In this document: piece after piece, positions 17,758-17,939 of the stretch
Layout: every line of letters begins with the position of its first letter
Numbering within the stretch: the first letter of the stretch is position 1
Assembly (NCBI GenBank): GCA_035601815.1
Contig: DATNNN010000037.1
Span: 1 to 17,939 of the forward strand
Origin: DATNNN01 sp035601815
GTDB lineage: Bacteria; Pseudomonadota; Alphaproteobacteria; Rhizobiales; Xanthobacteraceae
Direction: 5' to 3'
Length of the DNA stretch: 17,939 bases
Position numbers and translations under genes: made by a program
The notes under the pieces: generated by a model
What the model was told of the DNA's origin: nothing
Databases searched by the model: none
What the model saw: the letters and a program-made list of their open reading frames with translations, nothing else

Positions 17758-17803
17758 CATTCCGCGAGCGGCAAGGGTGGCGCCGGCCGCTAGGGAGGAT
17801 GCC

Positions 17804-17939
17804 ATGAGCAAGGGAATTCGACTGAGCACCCGTTTGTCGGCGGAGCCCAAGGCCATTTACCGGGCCTGGCTTTCCAGCCGCGGGCACACCGCCATGACCG
17901 GCGGCAAGGCCAAGATGAGCGCGCGCAAGGGCGCCCGCT
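17804..17939 (+). CDS. SRPBCC/AHSA1-type domain protein, 5' part only
   Basis: The first 45 codons of a plus-strand gene cut by the right edge. GGGAGGA (17793-17799) lies 4 bases before the ATG. The visible protein begins MSKGIRLSTRLSAEPKAIYR, followed by AWLSSRGHTAMTGGKAKMSARKGAR. This fits the first strand and helices of the SRPBCC (START-like, Hsp90-activator homology) fold, where a beta strand is followed by a PxxIYxAW helix and a TGGxAxxSxxxG strand. Members bind hydrophobic ligands; the function here is unknown, and the assignment rests on a short segment. Confidence 0.72.
   Translation, partial: MSKGIRLSTRLSAEPKAIYRAWLSSRGHTAMTGGKAKMSARKGAR

Noticed and set aside
16075..17793. 572-codon open frame on the plus strand opposite ettA
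   Set aside because: Mirror frame of EttA; repetitive Leu/Val/Ala/Glu/Arg content with no domain, while both ABC cassettes read correctly on the minus strand.

Overview
The window reads as chromosomal DNA of a GC-rich alphaproteobacterium, most likely Hyphomicrobiales (Rhizobiales). The grounds are very high GC at third codon positions, an alphaproteobacterial type A RNase P RNA, a metF-metH operon headed by an ArsR-methyltransferase fusion, an OpgC-type membrane acyltransferase, and a perfect match to the EcfG general-stress promoter. I see no insertion sequence, prophage, CRISPR array or tRNA. Genus and species cannot be told from the sequence alone.

Layout. 1-907 (minus) is rsmH, cut by the left edge and probably the head of a division/cell-wall (dcw) cluster lying to the left. 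1210-2601 (plus) holds two cell-wall enzymes: an AmpD-type amidase with a peptidoglycan-binding tail, and a small secreted lytic transglycosylase. 2658-3080 is rnpB with a strong intrinsic terminator. 3146-3411 is a compact unit of its own: a GGAAC-N17-CGTT promoter, a leader with two stem-loops, a Shine-Dalgarno sequence, a 27-codon TTG-start ORF for a one-helix membrane peptide, and a terminator. 3414-9077 (minus) is the methionine/one-carbon operon: ArsR-methyltransferase regulator (SahR-like), metF, metH. A perfect 16-bp palindrome at 9145-9160 sits between this operon and a divergent plus-strand run.

The plus-strand run (9182-13513) is trmO-like, panE-like, opgC-like, then two secreted SGNH-fold proteins. 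The genes are nearly gapless, so they look like one transcript. The two SGNH proteins are homologous to each other. The second has all catalytic motifs; the first has lost the nucleophile, oxyanion-hole and Asp/His positions and looks like a pseudoenzyme. With the OpgC-type protein this suggests a three-part periplasmic acyl-transfer or de-acylation module.

The rest: a PaaI-type hotdog thioesterase (13545-14051, minus), a glutathione S-transferase (14170-14805, plus), and an EttA-type ABC-F gene followed by an MltB-type lytic transglycosylase (16045-17697 and 14809-16029, minus, 15 bp apart). The 5' end of an SRPBCC/AHSA1-type gene (17804 to the edge, plus) closes the window.

The strongest leads are the EcfG-promoter micro-ORF unit, the pseudoenzyme/enzyme SGNH pair with OpgC, and the palindrome that may couple S-adenosylhomocysteine sensing to both divergent operons.
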